Notes: generated from the letters alone by a model not told the origin. A stretch of DNA of 64,000 bases from Tethya wilhelma (GCA_964030475.1 CAXIPT010000045.1:80404-144403); one strand, 5' to 3'. Positions 22,853-34,652 are shown, numbered from the stretch's first letter. Program-made: numbers and translations.

Positions 22853-23149
22853 TGCATGTAGCCTGCAGCTGTTTGCAGGGCAGCGCTTAATGGAATAAGA
22901 GACCACGCTAGGATTCTATGGCTAGATTCTAGCTAAGAAGACTTCCTCAGCTCTCAATTGAGGTTAGTAAACACAATTTAGGAAGAGATTACCTGTAAAA
23001 TGAATATATCTACCTATAAGCTAAATATTCGTAAGAATGAGGCCTGGCTTTAGGCAGGCTGATCAACCAGTTCATCATAATGCCACAATAAAGGAAATAA
23101 TTGTAGTTCTACAGCCTATTTACTGTTTATATTCTTTATTTATATAGAG

Positions 23150-26100
23150 ATGTCATTTGCAGCTATCACATTAGCAGTCAATTGTGGCTATGCTAGATGT
23201 GCAATTCGAGAGCTATCCCGCCTCCCAATGCAGAAGTTTCGAATACTGAGCTTGGAAGAAAGAACTAAACAAGCAGCGGAATTTAAGAAATTATTTGGCC
23301 GTATTGAGACATACTGAATACCACGTGATTATTTCGAATTGTCCTCAAGAAACCATCGATCATCAAGCAATTACTGATATTTGGAAGAAAAAGTGGCATC
23401 CGAAAGAGTCGAGAAATGTATACGAAGAAACGTTCAGCATAAGTAACTGGAAAAGTTTATCTGAAGATTTTCAGAAAAAGCACACACTCAAACTGCAGTG
23501 AATGCCGACAGCACCATTATGATACCCAACTTTTATTTCCTGCAAAACCACACTTTGAAGCTGAGCCACTAATTGTAGTGAATGAAAATGAGCTTGAGAG
23601 ATTAGGAAAAAAAGAGGGAACAGTGAATGTTGTGACATCATTGAATGAATCATTTTCAGACACTTTTAACAGCACTTTCACCCAAATTGTAGTGCAACAT
23701 GGAAAAGCCAACTTACAGGTGAAATTGAAATACTTAATTTTTATTGTGTTATACACTACCATGCACACATAGCTCTCTCTCTCTCTCTCTCACATGCACA
23801 CACACACACACACATACTCTGGCAAGTTAAGGACCGGCTCCCTAATTAAGGAAAAAAATAATTCGAACTAAGAGTATCTTTATCATTTAACATGCTCTCA
23901 CCATGGTAACGCATGTGAATGATGCTCCGAACATCCTTAATGATTTCTTCTGGTTACCAGAGCAACCTTATTATGAATATTCATGAAAATATCTTCAATT
24001 AATATCCCGGAAATGATATGCAGTTGCCATGGCAACCATTTTTTTCCCTTGTGTTATATATAGTACTATATTTTTATTCATTAATATCTTGGATATCATG
24101 TTGCCATGGAGAGATATGCAGCACTTTCCATTTAATGCACACCAAAATTTACTGATGTCCTACTTCTTCAAGCTGTAGCTCTCCATGGCAACATGATATC
24201 AATGAATAAAAATATAGTACTATAACACAAGATTTCATATAAAATTTTTGGTTGCCATTGCAACTGCATATCATTTCCGGAATTTTAAATGAAGATATTT
24301 TCATAAATATTCATATTGAGATTGGTCATGTGACTCTGGTAACCAGAGTAAATCATTAAGGATGTTCGGAGCATCATTCACATGCGTTACCATGGTGAGA
24401 GCATGTTAAATGATAAAGATATTCTTAGTTCGAATAATTTTCTTCCTTAATTAGGGAGCCGGTCCTTAACTTGCCAGAGTACACACACAAACACACACAC
24501 ATAGAGACTCATATATAAGTATATTTATTACTTGGATGCAAATGCAGATTAAAAAGACTCCTAGTGAGCTGAAGAAGAAGCAGAGAGAAAGGGATAGAAA
24601 GATAAGAGATAAAGAGAATCAAGCACTCTCAACACCAACTGCTCGATCTCTTCTTGTGGAAGATGAATCCATGAAATCATATCAGCGAAAGCGCCTCTCG
24701 CAGTACTATGAAACCACTCCACCGAAAAAACATGAAAGTATGCCTAAGACTCACAGTCCAAACTTTGACAATGTCAAATGGGACAAAGAAGCAGTATTAC
24801 AAGATTTACGTCAACTTCCTTCAGCACCCCCAACCATTAATGGGTCAAAATTTGCAGAAGATCATAGGATCCAAGGTTCAAACCGTGGACAAATCGCTAT
24901 AGATTTTGCAACCAAGCATGGAATCGATACTTTTCAGTTAGATGGACTTGAACCTGAAAAAAGACAAAGATCAAGCAAGAGAGGAGCTTATGGTGAAGAA
25001 CTTTCTATAGCTACACCTCCACCTCCAAAAAAAGTTAAACAAGAATGGAATCATATGGTAGAAAATGGTAAATTGTCTCTTGGAATTCCTTGCACACCTT
25101 TTTCGTTGACTGAATTTTCAATATCTGATGGTCAACTAGTTAAAAGTCAAAAAGAAGTCATTGGTCGTAAGTTTCCATTAAGTGACACACTTCTCAAGAA
25201 GCAGCAAAAATATATGCGATTGAACACCGACGATCAACTTGAGGAAATGACACTTGAGCAGCTTCAGTTATTAGCGACCAATTGTGGAGTTAACGTTAGC
25301 AGTGAATTGTCATGTCCAGAACTGCAGAAGTGCATCAAAACAAACCAAAGAACTAGACACCATTGCATGTGGCATGACCATGCCACCATACTTGGTGTTG
25401 GTTTTATTACTATAACTATTCACACTGTTTATGACAATGCAGTTTTCTATTCTCGAGTGGAGTGGGATGAGGAACATTCAGGCGATGATATTCAAGCTTC
25501 AGTTGAACAGCCATTAGTATACATGGTTGCAGCATGTTCTTCTTCCGTAAAAGAACAAGCATTCCTTGTTCCCGACAGAGTAGAATGCATGAAAACAATC
25601 TCTGAATCTATCCAACAACATACCAATCAATGACAAAATGCGATTCTTTGTTGGAGACCACCCTGCCCAGCAGTATGAAAGAGGAACACAGCAAGGGGGA
25701 ACCATAAGTGTGGTGGCTGTGGAACAAAATCAAGCTTAATGGATGATTTAGCACACTCTCTGCAACAACCAAGACGGAGTTTAAAGGACATTCAAACCAT
25801 CGCTATATCTGGAAAATTCGGAAAGCTCTCGTTTAATTTGAAGCCATTTGAAAGTCTCAAAGTTAACCAACTAAAGCAAGAACTCAATGCCAGAAATCAT
25901 TTCTACACAGAAACAAAAAAAGATAAGTTGGAAACTATTCTAGTCCAAATATTGCAAGGAGTCTGGCGTGTTCCTGCCCTTTTGTTGTGCAATCCAGAAC
26001 AATCTCTTTATGAACTACACCTTGAAGATTACAGCATATTAGATTGCGAACCACTTCAAGATCTAAAGGGTCACTTTGCAAATCTGTGTAAGCAGATACC

Positions 26101-27792
26101 ATACCTACTTCAAAGTGAAATCCGTGAAACGTGCAAAGAAATTATATCTAGCAACACAACCGAGAAAATGTCTGGTGCAGACTACAGGATAATCATGATT
26201 CTCTTACTTCAGTTTTTCATAGATGAAAAAGTTACAGGGGAAATACGATTGCTTGTAGAAACAGCAGTCAGGATATCTCAGCTGCTCTACTTACCAGCAC
26301 AGGCTAGAAGCTCCCGTCGTGTTCTTCAACTCTACTGTGTTTCCTGGCTACACCACGAACTATGCAAAAGCCTTTTTGTTACACTGAGAGAAGGAATGTC
26401 AAGAGAGAGATTCTTTGGGCAATATCTACAATGCCCTTGTAGCTCATGGTCCTCCTCAGCTTGAGATTGTTTCACTCAGCTCAGTCAACACTGAAAATGA
26501 AGAGAGGATATTTAGTCAAGCTAGAAAGTCAGCAACCAGTGCTTCAAATCGGCATCCTCAAAATGTAGTTTCAACAATCATACTACGGCTGCAAGCTAAA
26601 TGTGAACTAAAGAAGACAAGCAATTCGGTGAGCAAGGCTGAGAGCAGAGTTTCAAAAGTGGCTAAAGAAATTGCTACATACCAAGGTACTACCGTCGCAC
26701 ATTCATTTTTGGAAAACCGTTTGCAAAGTTGGCAATAAAATTTACGCCAAATCAGTCCTTTTTTGGCCTGTGGTGAAGACGTTTGGTGGAAGACAACATC
26801 TTTAGGATCTAAATTTTTTGATGGAGATGATGATCCTGAAGAGAGAGCAAATGGACCAGCACTCTTGCACTTCAGATCAGCTAAGCTGGAAGATGTAGCA
26901 GAGCGCCAAGAGAAATGCTGGAAGAAAGTTGTAGAAGACAAGATTGAGCTTCCAACCCCAAGCATCCAACTTTATGATGTGGATGGTACGCCTTCACATG
27001 TGATTTTGTACCCACTAGTGTGTCCTCATGATTGCAATTCAAGCTCTAAACATCTGGATCCTTGTAATGGCTCATCCAGCTCGGCTTCTCCTGAACGCTC
27101 TAGGACAAGATCTCTGTATACAATACGTAATTGCTCTTTGTCTGATGATAGTGGTTTGTTGACAATTAGCTCTACCTCTCAGCCTACGTCTAATCATTGT
27201 GATTGTTCTTCAAGTTCTAAAATGACTTTTGATTGTTGCTCAAGCTCCACATCACCCAGTAGTGATAACTTCTCTGTACGTTCTAGATCTACTCTACCTG
27301 GTAATTGTACCTCAAGCTGTACCCCCTCCCCCCCCCTATCATATGCTCAAGTGACTGTTCCAAAAGTTCAGGAGTGCCTGGCGACGAGTGTTCCTTAACA
27401 TCTACATTGCCTACTGCCGACCATTCTTTAAGCTGCAGGACACAAGAAGAAACAGTTGCTGTTGAAGTTGATCTTGATGTAGAATTTAGATTGGAAAACA
27501 CTTCAGAACAGCCAAAAAGCTCCCAAATGAAGACAAAATATGCTCTTAGTATGTCTGAAGTTCTAGGTGAGAACTGTGAAGAAGTAATTGAGTATGACAA
27601 ACTTCGGCACAGCATTAAGAATGGTAAGACTGTCTCTAACTCCCAAAAAGCAAGACATAAAGTATTGGTTTCTAAACTTAAAACAATACTTGAATCTAAG
27701 CGAAAAAGCTTAATGGTTCTATCCAATCTCTTGAGTTGGATTACTACAGAAACTATCAAACAATTCCATCTAAAGAGTCATGCCCAGAATTG
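23150..27792 (+). pseudogene. H element candidate transposase gene, damaged
   Basis: Exon 1 (23150-23718) has the MSFAAITLAVNCGYARCAIR start, a stop at codon 49 (TGA where copy 1 has GGA), a 15-base deletion near 23365 and a 2-base deletion near 23489. It ends at CAG/GTGAAA. Exon 2 starts after TGCAG at 24548, in phase, with a basic region (KKKQRERDRKIRDKE). Conserved-looking blocks follow: a leucine-rich segment near 25230; HHCMWHDHATI near 25365; MRFFVGDHPAQQYERG near 25638; CGGCGTK near 25708; a SAP-like helix pair (LKVNQLKQELNA) near 25855; VPALLLCNPEQSLYELHLED near 25970; NTENEERIFSQARK near 26490; GEDVWWKTT near 26775; and a serine/cysteine-rich tail. I recall similar proteins as unannotated families in sponges and corals. 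The DHAT Asp, GDHP Asp and ENEER Glu are candidate catalytic residues. Frame changes occur near 25625, 25705, 26415 and at the poly-C tract near 27327, with an in-frame TAA at 26736. Whether these are true lesions or draft errors is open. Confidence 0.65.
23817..24479. mobile_element. Palindromic MITE L inside the H intron
   Basis: A 663-bp near-palindrome with ends CTCTGGCAAGTTAAGGACCG, flanked by TA. Arms extend about 150 bp (GGAGCATCATTCACATGCG and its reverse), and inner segments with TGCCATGG are also paired. It interrupts CA repeats in the H intron. Its terminus shares CTCTGG and GTTAAGG with H, so it may be a deletion derivative of the H family. Confidence 0.8.
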
Positions 27793-28184
27793 AAAGATCT
27801 CATGCACAAGTGCAAGTGTGCTAGTGTGTTGTTAGCATCATGGAAGAGTTATTAATAACAATTAATGTTATCTTGTTTGTGAACATAATTATTACAATTA
27901 TTATTGTATAAATAATTATTGGCATGTCTGTTCTCTTACAAGTAAATTTAATTTGTCTTGTGTGCATGTTTGTCATGATTGACTTGATATAGTGTTTTCA
28001 GTTTTAGTTATTTTGAATTGATTCTCCACGCATGCACAAGATAATTATATTCATGCATGAAATTATATTAAATTATGCATGTAAAGTACATGTTTAGTAC
28101 AAGCAAAAGTACAAGCTACAATTATAAAAACGGTGCGCTACAAAAACTACTACACAGCTTGACCCAGTCCTTAACTACCCAAAG

Positions 28185-28540
28185 TGTGCTTTTGGACTGT
28201 AGAGGCTGAGATAGGACCAGCCAGTGAGGAGGGGGTGGTGTTTGTGGTGCTGCTAGGCATACTGCTCTGAGTGAGTGAGAAAGCATCTGTATGAGGCATC
28301 TGGTTGAAAAGAGGTATCGAGACCAGTGATCCTGGTAGAGGTAGTCCCACTACAATACAGAGACATAGTGGTGCGAAAACAGTGTAGCTAGCTATTCAAT
28401 ACATTGATATGCCAGTCGGCTAGTGCCAGATGTGGGCTAGCTAGCACAGGTGATTTGGCTTGCAGTCCTATGCGTTGCTTACCTATGCTCTCACATATAC
28501 CAGTTACAATGCCTGGCCATGCACCACATATTGTTAGAGT
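28185..28540. other. No recognised feature
   Basis: Sequence between the H right end and reversed repeat E. It contains CAGTGAGGAGGGGGTGGTG but no ORF of note or family match. Confidence 0.5.
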
Positions 28541-29215
28541 TAGAGTGTTAGAGTGTGTGCAGAATTCTTCCTGTATGGGCTGCATTTAACAATCTCCTTA
28601 TTGAGTCTCTCATTTTGCCCACAGGAAGAATTCCTTGCACACTCTAACAGCCACATTCCATCTTGTTTGCATTCTCTTTACGATTAAATTTTACATTTCC
28701 AATGTTCTTTTTACTTGTTTGTTCTAATTTTTCCATAATTCTACATTTGAGTTGGTGTGTGTAGCTAGCTACTGAGCCAGTAGTCTGGCAAGTCTGAGCC
28801 AGCAGCGAGCTGTAAGACGGTTGAAAGGTAAATATTATGATACAACTCCTGCCTCCAAATGACTGAGATGTGTTTCCCTTCAGCCTACACAATTTCTATA
28901 TATTATGATAATCACTGATTCATATGACTCTTAAGAGCAACCAGGTATCACAAAAGAGTTCCAGGCAAATTCAGTGTATTTAATTCCAAATAACGTACAC
29001 TGTTGTGTGTGGAAAGGGTCATTAATTGGAATTTTCTAGAAGCTAATGAATTATGCATGAGTATAGAAATTAATGGCAGCCATGTGGAGGAGGCGCTTTT
29101 CGCCTTGTATCTAGCTACTCAATGAGAGGCGCTAAAAACCGATGGCAAAAGCGACTGCCCAGGAAGAAACCAAGTTGGTTCGTTCAGGAATCAGCTTCTA
29201 AAAGTGAATCGTCAC
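28540..29215 (-). mobile_element. Repeat E, reversed partial copy
   Basis: Matches 63110-63880 in reverse: foldback arms around GAATTCTTCCTGTATGGGC, then GCTACTGAGCCAGTAGTCTG, GAGGCGCTTTTCGCCTTG and CAGGAATCAGCTTCTAAAAG. It breaks off near 29215, before the terminal hairpin. Confidence 0.7.
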
Positions 29216-29414
29216 TAGTTAAGGACTGGGTCCTGGTAATTAAGTGGTAAAATTATGCAATATAGTTATATCTTCCAAACTATGGGTCATACAACTGTGA
29301 AAACACATGTATAGATTAACACACTTACCCTAAACATACTTATAAAATATGCAGGTCATGTGACTAATACTTTATGAATAATTTGAAATTTTCAATTTCT
29401 CATGAATAATTAAT
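29215..29414 (+). mobile_element. Solo H-type terminus and short flank
   Basis: AGTTAAGGACTGGGTC at 29217-29232 equals the inner part of the H right terminus in opposite orientation. No body or second end follows before the MULE TIR at 29415. Probably a remnant cut by the MULE insertion or by repeat E. Confidence 0.45.
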
Positions 29415-32400
29415 GAATCCCACTATGTACCGAGAAGCCCCGCGACCTTTGACCCTAGATTAACCCTTTTACGTCGTATTCTCACCAAGCATGATCAATT
29501 CAGAAGACTTATTTATAATACACGCTATTAAAAAAAAACTAGAGTTCATGGATCAGTAACTCTCAGTGGCAACGATTGGACAGATTAACTTCGCTCCTGC
29601 TAGCGGCTTCACTGCATCAAAGTGGCACTGGGATACGTGGGCAATCTCTAGCCATCCTCTCTGCGAGGCAAAACTGTGGTGAGTATCTAACTCTGATTTC
29701 AGCTGTGTGTCTAAGGGTGCTGGCATGGTCCGTGGGGAGTACTTGAGCCATACAGCCTTTCCAGTTTGATATGAATCAGAAACTACGTAAATATCAACCT
29801 GGAATAATGAAGAGGTTGCTAGAATTTCGACTGATGTTCCCCAAGTACACGTCCTCTTCATGTTTTGAAGATAGTTGCTGAAGGAAGGTGTCTTGTTTAT
29901 TCCAATAGCTAGCTGCTCAAACACTTTGCTCCTCTGTTCATATTCAACAATGATCTTCCTCAATTTCAGGTGGTGGTCCTGGGTCCCAGTTAGCTGGAGA
30001 GAGAGTGATCGAAAGAGGCAGTTACCATCACCAAGCACTCTGTCAATAGTTCTAGCTTGTTGATGAAGGAATGGTACCAACAATCCGTAGCCACTCGTTG
30101 TAGATGCTTGTGTTGGGTTTGTTTGCAAGTCACTTGGTATCGGAATGTCTGACACAGAACTTCCAGGTAATGAAATGAAACGAGGGTGTGGTGTGCATAT
30201 ACCCTGAAAAAGTACATAATGTAGGAAAGACTACATGCAGTAACTCTACTTGAGTATGCACTTCTCTGTGCATGTAGCTAAATGCATGCTGTGTACTAGG
30301 CTGAGTGTGTGCAGATAGTATAAACATACCTTAATAATTTCTTCTGAAGTGTACTTATGTGTAGTAACTGGCAAGTTTGGAGGTGCTGTGTCATTAAAAA
30401 AACAAACATAATATTATGATATCGATGATTTAGTGCACTGAGTAGACTGTAGTATAATGGCATACCTTGTGAACTGTTGGTTATGTCTGCAAATGGCCTG
30501 GAATGTTCTGGATCCTTTTGCATAGTTTCACTTGTTGGCATGCCTTTTTTGAGAACACATGTTCTTTCAATGCATCTTTTTTTCTTTCTGCCAGGGCCAC
30601 CAAATTTTGGCATGTCAAGACAAAATTTACAAGATCCACAGTCTATGGTACGACATCCAGAACAAGTACATGTACAACTAGGTTTGGTTCTCTTGTGCCC
30701 TACTTATAAAGATAGTGTATAGTGAGCATGACATACATATTTTCCTGTATGTAAATATACCAATTTGAGGTTTTTGTGATTCAGTGAGTATTGTCTTCTG
30801 TTCAGCTTCACTTCCTACCTAATGCATATAAATGAATGCATATACATGCATATACTGGGTCATCACATTATGTTGTCAACTATTGCTGTAGTACAAATGT
30901 ATGTACCTACTTGAACAAGTTCGTGATGGTCTTCAAGCTTAGAAAGGATCTTGGTTCTTTCCTCTTGGGTTGCATGTCTAATGAATACATAATTGTTGCC
31001 TAGTAAAATTTGTTTAGTTGTGTACAGCTAGATTATGTGTACCTGAGAACCAGTCCTGTCTTCTTCCTTCCTGGAATTTTTGTAGTTTTTTTGAACCTCC
31101 ATTGGAGATCATTATTTTCCCTGGAGGAATATTGTCTTGCTTTTTGAGTGTCTGTACAGTTATAGGCGTTAAGTTTCACTTGCTTTACAAAGCGTTACAG
31201 CTCTCTCAAGTAGAGCATTGATATGTGGGAGGTATAATGTAAGAGCATCATTCTCAGGTGTAACCCTTGTCTGGAGATCTCTTAACAGGCTGTGAAACAC
31301 ATTAAGTTGAATCGTCTTATCTGCAGCAATGTGTATAAAGTATATACGCACCATAGCTGTGTATACATACAACATACATGAACATGTACAATGGTCATAT
31401 AATATGTAGTAATAGGTGTGCATGCATACACTTATTCATAGGCGTAACATATCGATACCTGTTTTTTGGTTGAAAATAGACTCTCCATATGACAACCCAC
31501 AATCTACATCTGAATCGTTTGGTATCTCTTCTTGATCAGAACACTCTTCTTGAGTACTTGAAGTCAGTGGAGGCTTTGTGTTTCGCAAAGAGTGTACTCT
31601 GTGAATATGCTTGCATATGTGGCCATTGGTAAAATCGTAACATGTTGTGTCGCACTTGTACATGTGCAAACATAGACACTGGCACTCCTTAGCCCTGCAC
31701 AATGTTGCACAAGTGTGTTTTGACAGAACTGATGTACATGTGGCACATGTAGTGGATACAAGTGACACGTAGTATCCTTTAGGATTGCTTCCTGATTGGC
31801 TCTTTACACACCACAATCCAGCTTCTTGTTCCTGTTATAAGTTAGTTGTTATTATGTGATATATACATGTACAATGTACACGTAAACATTGTTCTGTAAA
31901 ATAGTAGCTAACCTCAACATCCTTGGCTGGAATCTGAATTCCAAGCTTATGACGACTTATTTCTTTCTCAATTCTGTCTCCCATAGCTGGTTGTAGTTGA
32001 CGGATCCTCTTGTAATTGAAGAACATATCCTTTTCATATTGAAGCAGGTGGTGTAGTAAAAAATCAAGCCTGCGATTGACTTTTCCATTGAGATGAACTG
32101 TCTTCAGGTGGTTGTGAAAGCTACAAATGCATAATAATTATAAAGATAGAAACGAATGCACTGCAGACACACATGCACAAGACAACCTTACCTTTCAAGG
32201 TACATGTTAGTTTCCGTATCAGCATGGTGAAAATGCCGATAGCATTTGGCCCACTTCTCTGTATTTGTGATTGATACATGAAGAATGTGACCAAAAGCCA
32301 GGTTAGGATGATATTGTACATACATGCATGTATTTATATAATACCTGCTCGATTCACATAATATGTGTTGAAGTACTGAACAAAGTCAGGTTCGATTGGT

Positions 32401-34637
32401 AGCCACAGCTTAGTGAACTTGGCAATTCTGTCTTGAAATACTTCTGGGTCATGCTCCAATCTTAGGATTGATAACGTTTGGTATATTTCAGCTTGATGTT
32501 CTGGTTTCACTGATTTCAGTTTGTTTTTCCAAGCTCTATAGGTACAATGTACAACATGCATGGCTTGGTACATGGTGTGCATAGACTGCACACATGTAAA
32601 ATAATTATATTGCTTACCTGTCTACATGCCAGTGACACAGAAGATGTTTGAGGTCCCCAAAAACATCTTTTGCTGCTGACCATCCAGTATTGTCTACACA
32701 TGATGTGCAATTAAGGTATGATGCACCTTATAATTATAATTATGATACCTTTTTACCGTCATCTGTCATAATAGTGCTAACAGGAGTGGTTGGTGACCTG
32801 CTCTTCATGGCTCCTAGGAAAGCACTGATTACTTCACTTGATTCACAATCTGCAATACACCACCCAACTGGTTGTCGTGTGGTTTGTGTAAAAGCAATCA
32901 TCTTTCAGCATAAAATACATATATTATATTGTACACAGTATTTTACCTTTGCCATGTTCATCAGGAACAAGGGCACTGATGAGCTTAAAACGATACTGGT
33001 TGGTACCGTGAGTCGAGTCAATACATATAATTGTGGAGGCATACTTTTGATACAATTCCATTTGGAATTGTGTTTGAACAACCAGAACAAATGACTCAAC
33101 AGCCAGTGTAGGTAATGTAGGATCTTTTGATCCTTGTTGCTTAAAGATTAGTATTGGATCAAAGGGCTCCTGTCGTAGCTCTGCTACCATTATTGTAACT
33201 GAAGTTGAATCATCTTGGTGACGTTTGATAACCATGTCATCAACTCGAACTCTTATGTTTCGTATGTCACTCTTTGTGAGGTAGTGTTTCCTAGATACAC
33301 TCTGATCAAACTCCTCTCGCTTTGTGCGATCTCCAACTGACTCTCTTATGTCTACAATAATATTAGGAGTATATATGTTTGTCTTGTATCTCTATAGAGT
33401 ACTATAAGAACAGACCATTTCTTCATACATTAAAAAAGTGGTACTTTTTAAAAAATAATGTATAATATCATATGTATATATCACATATATATATACTATC
33501 TAAAATTCTTTGTGGAGGCACTCCAAGGGTAAGCTATACTGCTACCTCTTCCTTGGTGGTCTCTGGGAGTGGCATATGTTTGAGTTCCTGGGGACCCAGT
33601 TCATGAGTGTGGGCTGAAATGTATGTTACAGAAATGTGACCGTCATCATATTGGTCAACATACATTCGAGATACACATGTGGTGTTGATTTTCCTGGATT
33701 CCTTTTGGTGTGCTCGAACTTTTTTCATCTTCCTTTCATCTTTATTGATACGGTAATTGCCACTACGACAGCATACAAAGTAATGCCTGGCTAAAATCTC
33801 TGTAAACAGGAATAAATCTGTATTGATACATGTACTGAGCAGTCGAAAAATTACTTTGAGGTACACATACCTGAACTTTGGGGCTGATAGGATTGTTGAC
33901 CTTTAACATATGTGGAATATGTTGCTTCTTCCTCCCTTTCCTTCCAACTTTTGAATTCTGTCATTGATGAAAAGTCCAATTTCTTCTTTCCTGGGGATGA
34001 AAACACAATATGCATTTCAAAATTGCTAGAACTTGATTTTTGAATTGTAACATTGAACTCACCCAGTTGATCATTGTGAACTTTCTCACAGTGATTGAGC
34101 AATTCAGTGTTGGTCCTAAATGCAGTTGATGACTGAGCAGGCTTAGAGTCCTTCCAACAAAATGGACATTCGAAGTTCCTGGTACATTGATTTTCTATAC
34201 CATGTTCAACTCGTTGATGGTTGTCTAATCGAAATTTTCTGGCATATACTTTCTTGCAATCTGGATTGTCTACAATGGCAGCTGCAGTGCCGTCCTGAGA
34301 CAGCTGTTCAATATTAAATCAGTGCATGATCATGTGTCAACTTGAACCGTGGGGATCTAAAAATTTAGCAATGATGTAGCCTGATCTAGATCATTACATG
34401 CCTGAGCTGCTGTGCTACTTACTTGACGTGCCTCAGGATCCCTGAAAATAGTTGTGAGTTCGGTTTCAATGGGTTTCTCCATAGTGATACTGAAGCTCTA
34501 CAGACTAGTCAGTGCTGATCAGCTGTGTCACGTCAGTAATGTTCATTTGTTACAGTTTTCCCGCCAAAGACTAGCAAGTACATAGAGGTTAATCTAGGGT
34601 CAAAGGTCGCGGGGCTTCTCGGTACATAGTGGGATTC
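29415..34637 (-). mobile_element. MULE-type DNA transposon, 5.2 kb, with perfect TIRs
   Basis: Inverted repeats at 29415-29465 and 34587-34637 are identical over all 51 positions (GAATCCCACTATGTACCGAG ... CTAGATTAACC). A single multi-exon gene on the minus strand fills the interior, leaving about 90 bp after its stop and 105 bp before its start. The encoded transposase has the D...D...(C,H)...E layout and SWIM finger of Mutator-like elements. I cannot see a clear 8-9 bp target duplication (AATAATTAAT left, GTTTTTTTCA right), so rearrangement after insertion or an atypical target is possible. Confidence 0.85.
29553..34482 (-). CDS. MULE transposase with C2H2, DDE, SWIM, CXXC and OTU domains (17 exons)
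   Basis: Minus-strand exons by splice sites and phase: 34423-34482, 33871-34303, 33497-33799, 32947-33351, 32757-32901, 32618-32693, 32345-32535, 32192-32258, 31913-32120, 31459-31831, 31180-31320, 31043-31151, 30911-30977, 30761-30818, 30466-30702, 30330-30385, 29553-30203; 3,580 bases, about 1,190 residues. All junctions have GT/AG and 15 of 16 keep phase. Domains: C2H2-like fingers around residues 55-150 (CPFCWKD, NHCEKVH); MULE core with first Asp near 377 (ICIDSTHGT), second near 447 (TIMTDD), CHWHVDRAWK, and Glu near 559 (TNMYLESFHNHLK); SWIM finger in exon 10 (CQCLC ... CKHIH); CXXC finger in exon 15 (CGSCKFCLDMPKFGGPG); OTU cysteine protease in exon 17 (DGNCLFRS, CHFDAV). It should excise and insert the element; the protease presumably acts on ubiquitin-like conjugates. 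Defects: TAG in exon 3 near 33530, and a one-base phase error at the exon 4/5 junction. Either may be a draft error. Confidence 0.85.
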
Positions 34638-34652
34638 GTTTTTTTCAGTAAA

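Larger units (their letters stand above)
22277..28184 (+). mobile_element. Family H transposon, 5.9 kb, near full length
   Basis: Left terminus CTCTGGGGTGTTAAGGCCCG after TA at 22275-22276. Right terminus, reversed, is CTTTGGGTAGTTAAGGACTG at 28184. They match over about 25 bp with a shared GTTAAGG core. Between them lie a promoter-like region, a first exon, an intron that holds MITE L, and one long second exon. The gene fills the element, as in an autonomous DNA transposon. I see no match to the termini of the common superfamilies. A clear TA duplication is present on the left only. Confidence 0.65.

Noticed and set aside
26558..26965. 135-codon minus-strand ORF, and the 156-codon one at 27289-27759
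   Set aside because: Shadows opposite the H gene coding frame, without motifs.
29553..30155. Independent host OTU deubiquitinase gene
   Set aside because: The frame is entered through a phase-compatible splice site from the upstream transposon exons and lies inside the TIRs, so it is part of the transposon gene.
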